Part shown: piece after piece, positions 1-5,294 of the stretch
How the letters are laid out: each line of letters opens with the position of its first letter
How positions within the stretch are numbered: position 1 is the first letter of the stretch
NCBI GenBank assembly: GCA_002439735.1
Contig: DJPG01000080.1
Location: 825 to 11,193, forward strand
From: Firmicutes bacterium UBA6418
Lineage (GTDB): Bacteria > Bacillota > Clostridia > Peptostreptococcales > Anaerovoracaceae
Length of the DNA: 10,369 nt
Direction of reading: 5' to 3'
Made by a program: the position numbers and the translations under genes
Notes under the pieces: generated by a model
The model's database searches: none
The model's input: the letters and a program-made list of their open reading frames with translations, nothing else
What the model was told of the DNA's origin: nothing

Positions 1-1
1 C

Positions 2-208
2 ATCAACTGGAATATTCCCATGCGCTGTTTGGGCTATGTGAGCCGCACCTTGGAGAACCTTGCGGGCAAAGAGGGTCTTTACGGAAAAAACCTGGTCAAG
101 TTTCCGGCTCCGGAGTTTTATCTTTTTTATGTGGGAAAAGCAGAATGGAAAAGCAAGACACTTTCTTTAGAAAAATCGGCACTGGCGGAAAAATGTGCAA
201 TAAGATAA
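2..208 (+). pseudogene. C-terminal fragment of an Rpn-family nuclease/transposase-like protein, cut by the window edge and probably truncated
   Basis: The open frame runs in from the left edge to a TAA at 206-208, about 68 codons. It contains NIPMRCLGYVSRTLE followed by LVKFPAPEFYLFYVGK. This pairing, a (N)xPLR-x-L-x-Y-(V/I)-x-R helix and then a (I/V)P-x-PEF-x-(V/L)FY-x-G strand, is characteristic of Rpn-type recombination-promoting nucleases (PD-(D/E)XK fold) that are abundant in Clostridia. In full-length members the FYNG strand is normally followed by an LxLSDAF segment and a long C-terminal part. Here KTLSLEKSALAEK begins like that segment and stops within about 15 residues, so the frame is probably broken or truncated. 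The catalytic core would lie upstream, outside the window. A terminator follows directly. I am fairly sure of the family and less sure that the gene is dead. Confidence 0.62.
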
Positions 209-236
209 AAAAAGAGGTTGACAAACCTCTTTTTTT
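207..236 (+). terminator. Rho-independent terminator after the Rpn fragment
   Basis: A 9-bp perfect stem (AAAGAGGTT at 211-219 pairs with AACCTCTTT at 224-232) encloses a GACA loop and runs into a T tract ending at 236. Flanking A and T bases at 207-210 and 233-236 can extend the stem to 13 bp. The A-rich left arm and T-rich right arm mean it may also work for transcription entering from the right. It isolates the Rpn remnant from the transporter operon. Confidence 0.85.
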
Positions 237-246
237 CGTGTAAGAT
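218..246 (+). promoter_or_regulatory. Predicted sigma-A promoter of the amino-acid ABC operon, overlapping the terminator
   Basis: A consensus -35 box TTGACA (218-223) spans the end of the left terminator arm and its loop. Exactly 17 bases later comes TAAGAT (241-246), four of six matches to the -10 consensus. Transcription would start near 253 and give a leader of about 108 bases before the lipoprotein gene. The -35 box and spacing are ideal, but the -10 box is mediocre, so this is a prediction. Confidence 0.55.
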
Positions 247-250
247 AAGG

Positions 251-306
251 GCATCGTTCGATTTAATGATTTAATCAAATAAAGTGATAAAACATGAAAG
301 CGATGC
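251..306 (+). repeat. Small repeats in the operon leader
   Basis: Two adjacent copies of GATTTAAT (260-267 and 268-275) lie just after the predicted transcription start. They are enclosed by a distant 6-bp inverted pair, GCATCG (251-256) and CGATGC (301-306). The tandem octamer could be a repressor or activator site. No T-box, ArgR or CodY consensus is recognisable, so no regulator can be named. Confidence 0.3.
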
Positions 307-360
307 AAAAACGACGTGATACAAAACACAAGAACGAAAAAGGAACCGGGAGGAAACAAA

Positions 361-1218
361 ATGAAAAAGATGACGCAGAATTGGATGAAAAATAAACTTG
401 TGATTTGCGCGCTGCTGCTTGCGCTGACCGCAGCTCTCGCGCTGATGACCGGCTGCGGCAGTCAGGACGATGCACAAGGGACCGATGCAGACGGACAGGA
501 TACCGCAGCGGAAACGCTGGTCGTAGGTCTGGATGATACATTCGCGCCGATGGGCTTCCGCGATGAGCAGGGCAAGCTGGTCGGCTTCGATATCGATCTG
601 GCGACCGCAGTCGCGGATGAACTCGGCATGCAGGTAGAATTCAAGCCGATCGACTGGAACGCCAAAGAGATGGAACTCAAGGCAGGCACCATCGACTGCG
701 TATGGAACGGCATGTCCATCACCCCGGAAAGACAAGAAAACATGGCGCTGACCAACAAGTATTTAAACAACAAGATCGTGCTGATGGCACTGGCAAGCTC
801 CGATATCGATGTAACTTCCGCCAAAGACCTGGAAGATCTGAAGATCGGTACACAGGCAGATTCCTCTGCGCTGGAAATGCTGGAAGCAAACGAAGATTAT
901 GAAAACTTCAAGGACAACATCAGCGAATATGACACTTATGATACAGCCATCATGGATCTCAAAGCGGGCAGAGTGGATGTCATCGCGGTCGACCAAGTAC
1001 TCGGCGAATACACCAACAACAACCTTGGCGGCGAGATGAAAGAATGCACCTATTCCTTAGGCGATGATTACTATGTCATCGGCTTCGAAAAGAGCAACAC
1101 CGAACTGAGAGACAAAGTCAACGACGCGATCAAGGCAGTTATCGACAGCGGCAAAGCAGCCGAGATCAGCAACGACTGGTTCGGCAGAGATATCGTAGTC
1201 TTCGAGCCGATCGCATAA
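361..1218 (+). CDS. Amino-acid ABC transporter substrate-binding lipoprotein (SBP_bac_3 family)
   Basis: This 285-residue protein captures an amino acid outside the membrane and delivers it to the permease/ATPase pair encoded downstream. The start is the ATG at 361, because a GGGAGGA ribosome site (349-355) lies just upstream and only this start gives a clean signal peptide. An upstream in-frame ATG at 316 has no such site. A basic start and hydrophobic stretch (residues 10-30) end in a lipobox MTGC with Cys32 as the lipidated residue. A polar linker follows to about residue 50, and the binding domain begins at ETLVVGLDDTFAPMGF. The ITPERQENM segment (Arg124) matches the carboxylate-binding Arg of the family. 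Asp211 in GRVDVIAVD fits the residue that contacts the alpha-amino group. The product resembles polar amino-acid or cystine binders such as FliY/TcyA, but the substrate cannot be read from sequence. Length is normal for the family. Confidence 0.94.
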   Translation: MKKMTQNWMKNKLVICALLLALTAALALMTGCGSQDDAQGTDADGQDTAAETLVVGLDDTFAPMGFRDEQGKLVGFDIDLATAVADELGMQVEFKPIDWNAKEMELKAGTIDCVWNGMSITPERQENMALTNKYLNNKIVLMALASSDIDVTSAKDLEDLKIGTQADSSALEMLEANEDYENFKDNISEYDTYDTAIMDLKAGRVDVIAVDQVLGEYTNNNLGGEMKECTYSLGDDYYVIGFEKSNTELRDKVNDAIKAVIDSGKAAEISNDWFGRDIVVFEPIA

Positions 1219-1343
1219 CCGGCATCGCAGGCTGCATGACCGGCGCAGCGAGCCGTGCATCTGCCAAAACACAAAGGACGGAACAAAAAACAAGATTCTC
1301 CCTGATGAATAAAAAAATTAAGTTAAGTAAAGAAAACAACAAA

Positions 1344-1401
1344 GCCGGAAGAAACCGAATGGAGCAGAACGCAGAACTTCGTTCGGTTTCTTCTTGCCGG
1401 C
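1344..1401 (+). promoter_or_regulatory. Long intercistronic hairpin between binding-protein and permease genes
   Basis: GCCGG (1344-1348) plus AAGAAACCGAA (1349-1359) pair with TTCGGTTTCTT (1382-1392) and CCGGC (1397-1401). This gives a 16-bp stem with a 4-base bulge (1393-1396) and a 22-base loop. No T tract follows, so it is not a standard terminator. It sits in the 258-base gap between the first and second transporter genes. Hairpins in this position in binding-protein operons commonly protect the upstream message and raise lipoprotein output relative to the membrane parts. That role is inferred here. Confidence 0.65.
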
Positions 1402-1476
1402 GGATCGGCGTCAGACCGGCGGAAAGGACCGAGCGCGCGAGCCGACGCGGGCAAAGAGAAGAAAGAGGTAACCCTA

Positions 1477-2139
1477 ATGATCGATTATTTGATGAAATTT
1501 CTGCCGTACATGCTGCAGTCGACCGTAATGACATTAAAAATATTTGTGCTGACCCTGGCACTGGCATTGCCGCTCGGACTTCCGGTCGCGCTCGGCAGTA
1601 ATTGCCGCATGAAGCCGCTGGCATGGCTGTGCAGGCTCTACGTGCTGATCTTTCGCGGCACGCCGCTGATGCTGCAGCTGTTCTTCTTCTATTTCTTTTT
1701 TCCGCTGGTACTGAAGATCCAGATTAGTGTCTTTGCGACCGTCATTCTGACCTTCGTGCTGAATTACGCGGCTTATCTGGCAGAGATCTACCGCGGCGGC
1801 ATCAACAGCGTGGACAAGGGACAGCATGAGGCGGCCTTTGCGCTGGGACTGAGTAAAAAGCAGACCATGCTGGACATTATCCTGCCGCAGACCATGAAAG
1901 CCGTACTGCCGCCGATCGTCAACGAGGCGATCACGCTGGTCAAGGATACGGCGCTGGCATCATGTCTGCCGCTGGTGGATCTGATGAAAGCAACGACCAG
2001 CTCCGTCAATCGGATGACTGATATCACGCCGATGTTTTTCTCGGCGCTGATCTATCTTTTGATCAACCTGGTTCTGACGATGTTCGCGGGCAGGCTCGAA
2101 AAATATTTTGCCAGATATGACCGGAAGGAGGAATACTGA
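1477..2139 (+). CDS. Amino-acid ABC transporter permease (HisM/GlnP family)
   Basis: This 220-residue inner-membrane protein forms the channel, expected as a homodimer since only one permease gene is present. Start ATG 1477 follows an AAAGAGG site (1462-1468) at good spacing. Hydrophobic membrane segments lie at about residues 17-40, 52-79, 83-103, 148-166 and 185-205. The HisMQ-family signature RGTPLMLQL is at 60-68. The cytoplasmic EAA loop that docks on the ATPase is at about 117-138 (HEAAFALGLSKKQTMLDIIL). TLVKDTALAS (153-162) is also typical of this family. The stop TGA (2137-2139) overlaps the ATG of the ATPase gene by one base, which implies translational coupling. A phenylalanine-rich patch (69-75) in the second segment is unusual but compatible with a membrane helix. 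The family is certain; substrate is inferred only as a polar amino acid. Confidence 0.94.
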   Translation: MIDYLMKFLPYMLQSTVMTLKIFVLTLALALPLGLPVALGSNCRMKPLAWLCRLYVLIFRGTPLMLQLFFFYFFFPLVLKIQISVFATVILTFVLNYAAYLAEIYRGGINSVDKGQHEAAFALGLSKKQTMLDIILPQTMKAVLPPIVNEAITLVKDTALASCLPLVDLMKATTSSVNRMTDITPMFFSALIYLLINLVLTMFAGRLEKYFARYDRKEEY

Positions 2140-2831
2140 TGGAAAAAATCTTAGAAATGAAAGATATTGTGAAAGACTTCGGAAATTTTCGCGCAGTCGA
2201 TCATGTGAACTTTTCGATGGAAAAAGGCGAGATCGTCGCGATCATCGGGCCGTCCGGCTCCGGCAAGAGCACGCTGTTGCGCTGCATCAACGGATTGAAC
2301 AAGCCGACCTCCGGCAAGATCATCCTCAGGGGTGAGACCGGTATGGTGTTCCAGCACTTCAATCTGTTTCCGCACATGACCTGCATAGAGAACATCACCT
2401 ATGCGCCGATCAAGGTCAAGAAGCAGCCAAAGGAGACGGCGCGCAAACACGGGATGGAGCTTCTTCGGATGGTCGGACTGGAAAGCAAGGCGGACGTTTA
2501 TCCGGCGATGCTGTCCGGTGGCCAGAAGCAGAGAGTCGCGATCGCCCGTGCGCTGGCCATGAATCCGGATCTGATGCTCTTCGACGAGGCAACCTCCGCG
2601 CTCGATCCGGAGATCACGGGCGAGGTGCTGAACGTTATGAAAAAACTGGCAGATGCGCACACGACCATGATCGTGGTCACACACGAAATGGGCTTTGCGA
2701 AAGAAGTCGCGGACCGCGTCATCTTCATGGATAACGGCGTCATCGTTGAAGAAGGCAGCCCGCAGGAAATCTTTGACGCACCGAAGAGCGAGCGCCTTAA
2801 AGCGTTTCTGGGCGCGATGCTGCGCGCGTAA
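2139..2831 (+). CDS. Amino-acid ABC transporter ATP-binding protein (GlnQ/TcyC type), apparently short before the Q-loop
   Basis: This 230-residue cytoplasmic ATPase powers the importer. A GGAGG site (2127-2131) precedes ATG 2139, which overlaps the permease stop. Visible motifs, in order: Walker A GPSGSGKST (37-45), Q-loop Gln72 in MVFQHFNLF, ABC signature LSGGQKQR (125-132), Walker B LMLFDE (145-150, Glu150 catalytic), D-loop SALD (153-156) and switch His182. All residues needed for ATP hydrolysis are present. DEATSALDP replaces the commoner DEPTSALDP, a known variant. The oddity is the stretch between SGKIILRG (58-65) and GMVFQ (68-72). In related proteins such as E. coli GlnQ about 16-17 residues lie there, whereas here only two do. 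This accounts for a length about 10 residues below the usual 240. The reading frame is otherwise undisturbed, so it looks like an in-frame deletion or a lineage-specific short form. Confidence 0.95.
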   Translation: MEKILEMKDIVKDFGNFRAVDHVNFSMEKGEIVAIIGPSGSGKSTLLRCINGLNKPTSGKIILRGETGMVFQHFNLFPHMTCIENITYAPIKVKKQPKETARKHGMELLRMVGLESKADVYPAMLSGGQKQRVAIARALAMNPDLMLFDEATSALDPEITGEVLNVMKKLADAHTTMIVVTHEMGFAKEVADRVIFMDNGVIVEEGSPQEIFDAPKSERLKAFLGAMLRA

Positions 2832-2839
2832 GCTTCCGA

Positions 2840-2882
2840 ACCGCAGGACTGCGGTCTGCTTGCTCCGGAACCGCGGAGCAAG
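2840..2882 (+). other. Two consecutive stem-loops after the ABC operon
   Basis: Nine bases after the ATPase stop, ACCGCA (2840-2845) pairs with TGCGGT (2850-2855) around GGAC. CTTGCTCC (2859-2866) then pairs perfectly with GGAGCAAG (2875-2882) around an 8-base loop. Neither has a T tract. They probably act as 3'-end stabilisers or pause sites ahead of the true terminator at 2963. The remainder of the stretch to 2960 is GC-rich with no plausible gene. Confidence 0.5.
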
Positions 2883-2962
2883 GGCGCAGGCAGACTGCGT
2901 GCTGCCGCCAAGGGGATCGGCGATGCGAGCGGCGCATATCATATAATAAGGAAAGAAAAGAC

Positions 2963-3023
2963 AGCGAGTCAGAACCGCCGGGCCGAAACAGAGCCCTTTC
3001 GGCACCGTTCGACTCGCTTTTTT
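2963..3023 (+). terminator. Strong terminator of the ABC operon
   Basis: The outer stem AGCGAGTC (2963-2970) pairs with GACTCGCT (3011-3018). Inside it GAAC (2972-2975) pairs with GTTC (3007-3010), and GCCGAAA (2982-2988) pairs with TTTCGGC (2997-3003). Six T follow at 3018-3023. The first copy of the 90-bp repeat begins within this T tract, so the tract marks the left edge of the rearranged region. Confidence 0.85.
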
Positions 3024-3110
3024 GACCCATCCGGAAAGAAGCTGCAAAAAATGCAAAGAAACCATAAGAAATCGTAAATTAGGTCTTGCATGTTTGACAA
3101 AATTGTTATA
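3021..3110 (+). repeat. Left copy of a 90-bp direct repeat (rpoB upstream sequence)
   Basis: This stretch matches 5150-5239 base for base without gaps, except at six positions (3064, 3065, 3074, 3075, 3084 and 3105), so 84 of 90 agree. It begins with TTTGACCCATCCGGAAAG and ends inside the -10 region of a promoter. Beyond 3110 the two copies diverge at once. The pair brackets the AT-rich cassette. It is too long for an ordinary insertion-sequence target duplication. Confidence 0.9.
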
Positions 3111-3114
3111 TTAT
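3086..3114 (+). promoter_or_regulatory. Left, slightly altered copy of the rpoB-type promoter
   Basis: TTGCAT (3086-3091) is followed after exactly 17 bases by TATTAT (3109-3114), five of six matches to TATAAT. The right-hand copy has the same -35 and spacing. A TTGACA also lies in the spacer (3094-3099) but has no partner at a suitable distance. Transcription would enter the decayed cassette near 3121. Activity is plausible but untested. Confidence 0.55.
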
Positions 3115-3190
3115 GTCGCAAAGGTCAAATAACAGGTAAATATCTCAACTGCGGAAAGAGATAATTGAGGTTGGTAATAGACTTGGTGAT

Positions 3191-3526
3191 ATGACATATT
3201 TAAATCGGGTTTGAGAGGTCGAAAATAAAAGGCTCGACAAACGTATGACGATAGAAAAAACGCTAGAAAGCGAAATTAGAGCCTTGTTTGGAAATCGAGC
3301 GGGAGCAGAGGTAGCGTATCGAAGAAAATGAAAAGCGTCTTAAACAGCAGCAGGCGCGTATCACTCATGAAGCACTAAAAGAAAGAGTTCATAATCATAC
3401 TTTCTCAGTTACGGTAATTGCCATAATTGTTGGCCTGGGTACGCTTATAGGGGTGGTATAGGTACATTTCTGCACTGGATTTTTGTCAATGTTATCGGTG
3501 GATTTTTCAGTCGATTATTCATGTAA
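3191..3526 (+). pseudogene. Decayed small coiled-coil/membrane protein gene, unknown family
   Basis: Pieces in two frames read as one degraded protein. An ATG at 3191 opens a frame that hits TGA at 3212. The same frame continues as EVENKRLDKR and then, from ATG 3245, MTIEKTLESEIRALF up to TGA 3329. The next frame from 3321 continues a charged helix (EENEKRLKQQQARITHEAL) into a hydrophobic segment (VTVIAIIVGLGTLIG) and ends at TAG 3459. The first frame then resumes with GIGTFLHWIFVN and a short hydrophobic tail to TAA 3524-3526. The second shift falls at a GGGG run (3450-3453). The layout, a heptad-like charged N-terminus followed by one or two membrane segments, resembles small phage holin/haemolysin-like proteins. 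I recognise no family and the assignment to one ancestral gene is inference. Confidence 0.45.
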
Positions 3527-3537
3527 CGGGAAAGGTA

Positions 3538-3559
3538 AATCTTAAAATTTCTTAAGATT
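3538..3559. other. Perfect 8-bp inverted repeat upstream of the secreted-protein gene
   Basis: AATCTTAA (3538-3545) is the exact reverse complement of TTAAGATT (3552-3559), with AATTTC between. It lies 12 bases after the preceding broken gene and directly before the -35 region of the next promoter. It could be an operator or a weak terminator hairpin. No T tract adjoins it, which favours an operator. Confidence 0.5.
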
Positions 3560-3560
3560 C

Positions 3561-3589
3561 GGCACAGAAATTATTTTTTATGATATACT
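3561..3589 (+). promoter_or_regulatory. Extended -10 promoter of the secreted-protein gene
   Basis: TGATATACT (3581-3589) is an extended -10 element (TG-n-TATACT, five of six hexamer matches). The -35 region at 17-base spacing, GGCACA (3561-3566), matches only three of six, as is common with extended -10 promoters. The start would lie near 3596, leaving a leader of about 44 bases before the ATG at 3640. Confidence 0.55.
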
Positions 3590-3639
3590 ATGTATGAAAT
3601 AAAGCACAATTAGACTATTAAAAGAAAGGAGTAGTTAAA

Positions 3640-4615
3640 ATGAAAAGGAACAAATTACTTTCTGTAATGTTAGTCATGTGTTTAACATTGCTAACGCCTA
3701 TGTCCGTCTTTGCAGATAATCTTACAAATGGTTCAGCCGACAGCAGTAGCATTATAACTAAGCCATATGAATATCCTATCACTCCAGATTCACCACAATG
3801 GGAAAGTTTCACACAAACCTCTCAAATGATTGAGGCTTGCCAGGTACCTGAAGATATTGCGGCAAATATGACTACGGAAGCCCTTTTGAAGACTGTTTTA
3901 GATTATCCATTGATGGTTAATGTGATAGTACAAAATACGCCGGAAATAGGGTATGAATTTCTTTTAGAGAATAATGCTGCTTTTCGTGAACTAGTTACTC
4001 GAAATGACACGATGAATGTTGTCGATGATAAGCTTTTTTCAGAAAAACTTAAAAGCACAACAGTAAAAACTGATTCAGAAATTGTATCTGAAACAGGGTT
4101 ACGAATGATTTACAATGTTTTAGCAGCTAAAAATTCTGAATATGTGACAAAAGTTTCTCAGGTAACTAACGACAATGTGAAGACTCCAAAAGGCTCTAAA
4201 GTTCCCCCATTATGAGAATCTTACATGGGCAGATCATGGCACAACTAGTGCAGCCGCAACTTCAGCAGATACTCAATTGGCAAAAACTTATCCATCAGCT
4301 ACTAAAATTAGTGATCCTAAATCTGCATATAATTGCCACAGTTATGCTTGGCATAGCACTTCTACAAGTAATAAATACTGGATTAATTCACCAACAATAT
4401 ATTGGAGCGATGGAAGTTATAAGGTGACATCTTCGCCTAGAAATGCAGATAAGGTAGTTTATTTAAACGGTCCATCTATAATTCACTCGGCTATTTACTT
4501 TAACGCTCCTACTAGGTTAGTACGATCTAAATGGGGATATTCCGGTGTTTATAGGCATCAACAGGGATATGGACCTTATGCAGGTTCTACATACAAAGCA
4601 TATACTAGAGCTTAA
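3640..4615 (+). pseudogene. Secreted NCHSYAW-motif protein (possible cysteine-hydrolase fold), split by a +1 frameshift
   Basis: Start ATG 3640 follows AAAGGAG (3625-3631) at ideal spacing. A signal peptide (basic start, hydrophobic residues 6-20, cleavage after VFA at residue 25) directs export. The first frame stops at TGA 4213. The next frame continues seamlessly if one C is removed from the run of five C at 4204-4208, giving VPHYENLTWADHG and a 324-residue product ending at TAA 4613-4615. The N-terminal half is a helical, charged domain I do not recognise. The C-terminal half (about 215-324) has YNCHSYAW (Cys232, His233 in the repaired protein), IIHSAI (His282) and SKWG-x3-VYRH (296-306). 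A conserved Cys followed by a His in an H-S-x-I strand is the general pattern of papain-like NlpC/P60 or CHAP hydrolases, but that function is inference. The cut removes the whole candidate catalytic half. It could be a recent mutation, a phase-variable tract or a sequencing error. Confidence 0.7.
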
Positions 4616-5123
4616 AAAGTAGTCTGGAACGAAGCCTGTTATTCTTACAGGCTTCGTTTTTTAAATTAGCAGCGAGGAACCCGAAGTATTTTTTAGCATT
4701 TTTACCACATAGCCCTCTCCCGGAAGTCCCCGCATCCTCCATCTCGAAGAAAAAGTTGGTGCAGTCATAGTAGATGATGCCGGTTTTGCGCTTTCCGAGC
4801 TTTAAGGTGTTCTGATAGAGCCGGGCCCGGATATCATCCAAGTGATCCGCAAGGCTGAAAGGTATACAGATGATTTTTGTGATCAGTTTCCTCTTGGAAA
4901 GCGTGAAAGAAACATCCTGGTTTTCTTCTTTTTCCTGCTGCGTTAAAAAGGCAGCGCGTTCCTTAGCCCATTCCAACGGATCACGACTTGTTTTTTCACG
5001 AATTTCATGCTCACTGCCGAGGTTTTCGACCGTAAGTGTGCGTTCGATTCCTTTGGTATCGTAGTAAGTTTTGATGATGTAGAAACGACGACCTAAATTA
5101 GACTTGCTGATTCTGACTCTCAT
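4605..5123 (-). pseudogene. IS1634-like (IS4 superfamily) transposase remnant
   Basis: The minus-strand frame starts at ATG 5123 with a GGAGG site (5134-5130) seven bases upstream. It gives 172 residues, against roughly 500 or more for a complete enzyme of this kind. The start (MRVRISKSNLGRRFYIIKTY) and the DPLEWAKERA segment (48-57) are typical of the N-terminus of IS1634-type DDE transposases. GIIYYDCTNFFFEMED (115-130) is the strand carrying the first catalytic Asp (Asp120). In full-length relatives a long helical domain lies between these parts. Here only a few residues separate SKRKLITK from IPFSLADHLDD, so there is an internal deletion. After residue 130 the frame no longer matches: a one-base shift would give DFRE, as expected for the next motif, but then meets a stop. 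The last 20 or so residues read through the neighbouring terminator. The second and third catalytic residues are absent, so it is inactive. Confidence 0.75.
4628..4662 (+). terminator. Terminator after the secreted-protein gene
   Basis: A perfect 12-bp stem (AACGAAGCCTGT at 4628-4639 with ACAGGCTTCGTT at 4647-4658) encloses a 7-base loop and ends in six T (4657-4662). It starts 12 bases after the stop codon. The transposase remnant on the other strand now reads through this hairpin. Confidence 0.92.
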
Positions 5124-5149
5124 GCGGCACCTCCTGGCGGATAAATATA

Positions 5150-5239
5150 TTTGACCCATCCGGAAAGAAGCTGCAAAAAATGCAAAGAAACCTCAAGAAA
5201 TCCAAAATTAGGGCTTGCATGTTTGACAAAATTATTATA
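5150..5239 (+). repeat. Right copy of the 90-bp direct repeat, adjoining rpoB
   Basis: This is the partner of 3021-3110 (84 of 90 identical, no gaps). It lies directly upstream of rpoB and carries the intact promoter, so it is probably the ancestral neighbour of rpoB. The left end abuts ATAAATATA at the edge of the transposase remnant. Each copy also contains TGCA-AAAAA-TGCA, a small symmetrical motif. Confidence 0.9.
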
Positions 5240-5243
5240 TAAT
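5215..5243 (+). promoter_or_regulatory. Predicted rpoBC promoter
   Basis: TTGCAT (5215-5220), a 17-base spacer and a perfect TATAAT (5238-5243) point toward rpoB. Transcription would start near 5250 and give a leader of about 45 bases. The strong -10 and correct spacing suit a highly expressed housekeeping operon. A TTGACA inside the spacer (5223-5228) could pair with TAGACT (5246-5251) as a second, weaker start. Confidence 0.7.
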
Positions 5244-5294
5244 ATTAGACTGCCACACAAAGTAATCTGTTTAAGAATTTAAGGAGTGATGAAG

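Larger units (their letters stand above)
3111..5149. mobile_element. Decayed AT-rich cassette between the two 90-bp repeats
   Basis: About 2 kb between the ABC-operon terminator and the rpoB promoter holds only damaged accessory genes: a frameshifted small membrane protein, a frameshifted secreted protein, and an IS1634-like transposase remnant pointing the other way. Base composition up to about 4620 is clearly richer in A and T, with codon use (many TTA, AAA, GAT) unlike the CTG- and GCG-rich transporter and rpo genes. Together with the flanking direct repeats this suggests acquired DNA. No integrase, replication gene or conjugation gene is visible, so the type of element is unknown. Confidence 0.5.

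Noticed and set aside
316..360. Upstream ATG start for the binding protein
   Set aside because: It would put a hydrophilic, charged stretch before the signal peptide and lacks a ribosome site; ATG 361 has a good one.
247..360. Riboswitch or T-box in the transporter leader
   Set aside because: No T-box TGGNACC element, no antiterminator/terminator pair and no known riboswitch core is visible; only small repeats are present.
1236..1601. Plus-strand open frame of 121 codons between the binding protein and permease
   Set aside because: It is very rich in Arg, overlaps the true permease start and the intercistronic hairpin, and has no credible ribosome site.
2151..3065. Long minus-strand open frame of 304 codons
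   Set aside because: It is antisense to the ABC ATPase, whose motifs are unmistakable, and its translation is rich in His, Arg and Cys as expected for a shadow frame.
4212..4427. Separate 71-codon gene beginning at the end of the first secreted-protein frame
   Set aside because: Its translation looks like chance sequence, whereas the neighbouring frame continues the interrupted protein with matching composition and motifs.
5286..5294. GTG 5286 or ATG 5289 as rpoB start
   Set aside because: They overlap or nearly touch the AAGGAG site, so the ribosome could not be positioned; ATG 5295 has ideal spacing.
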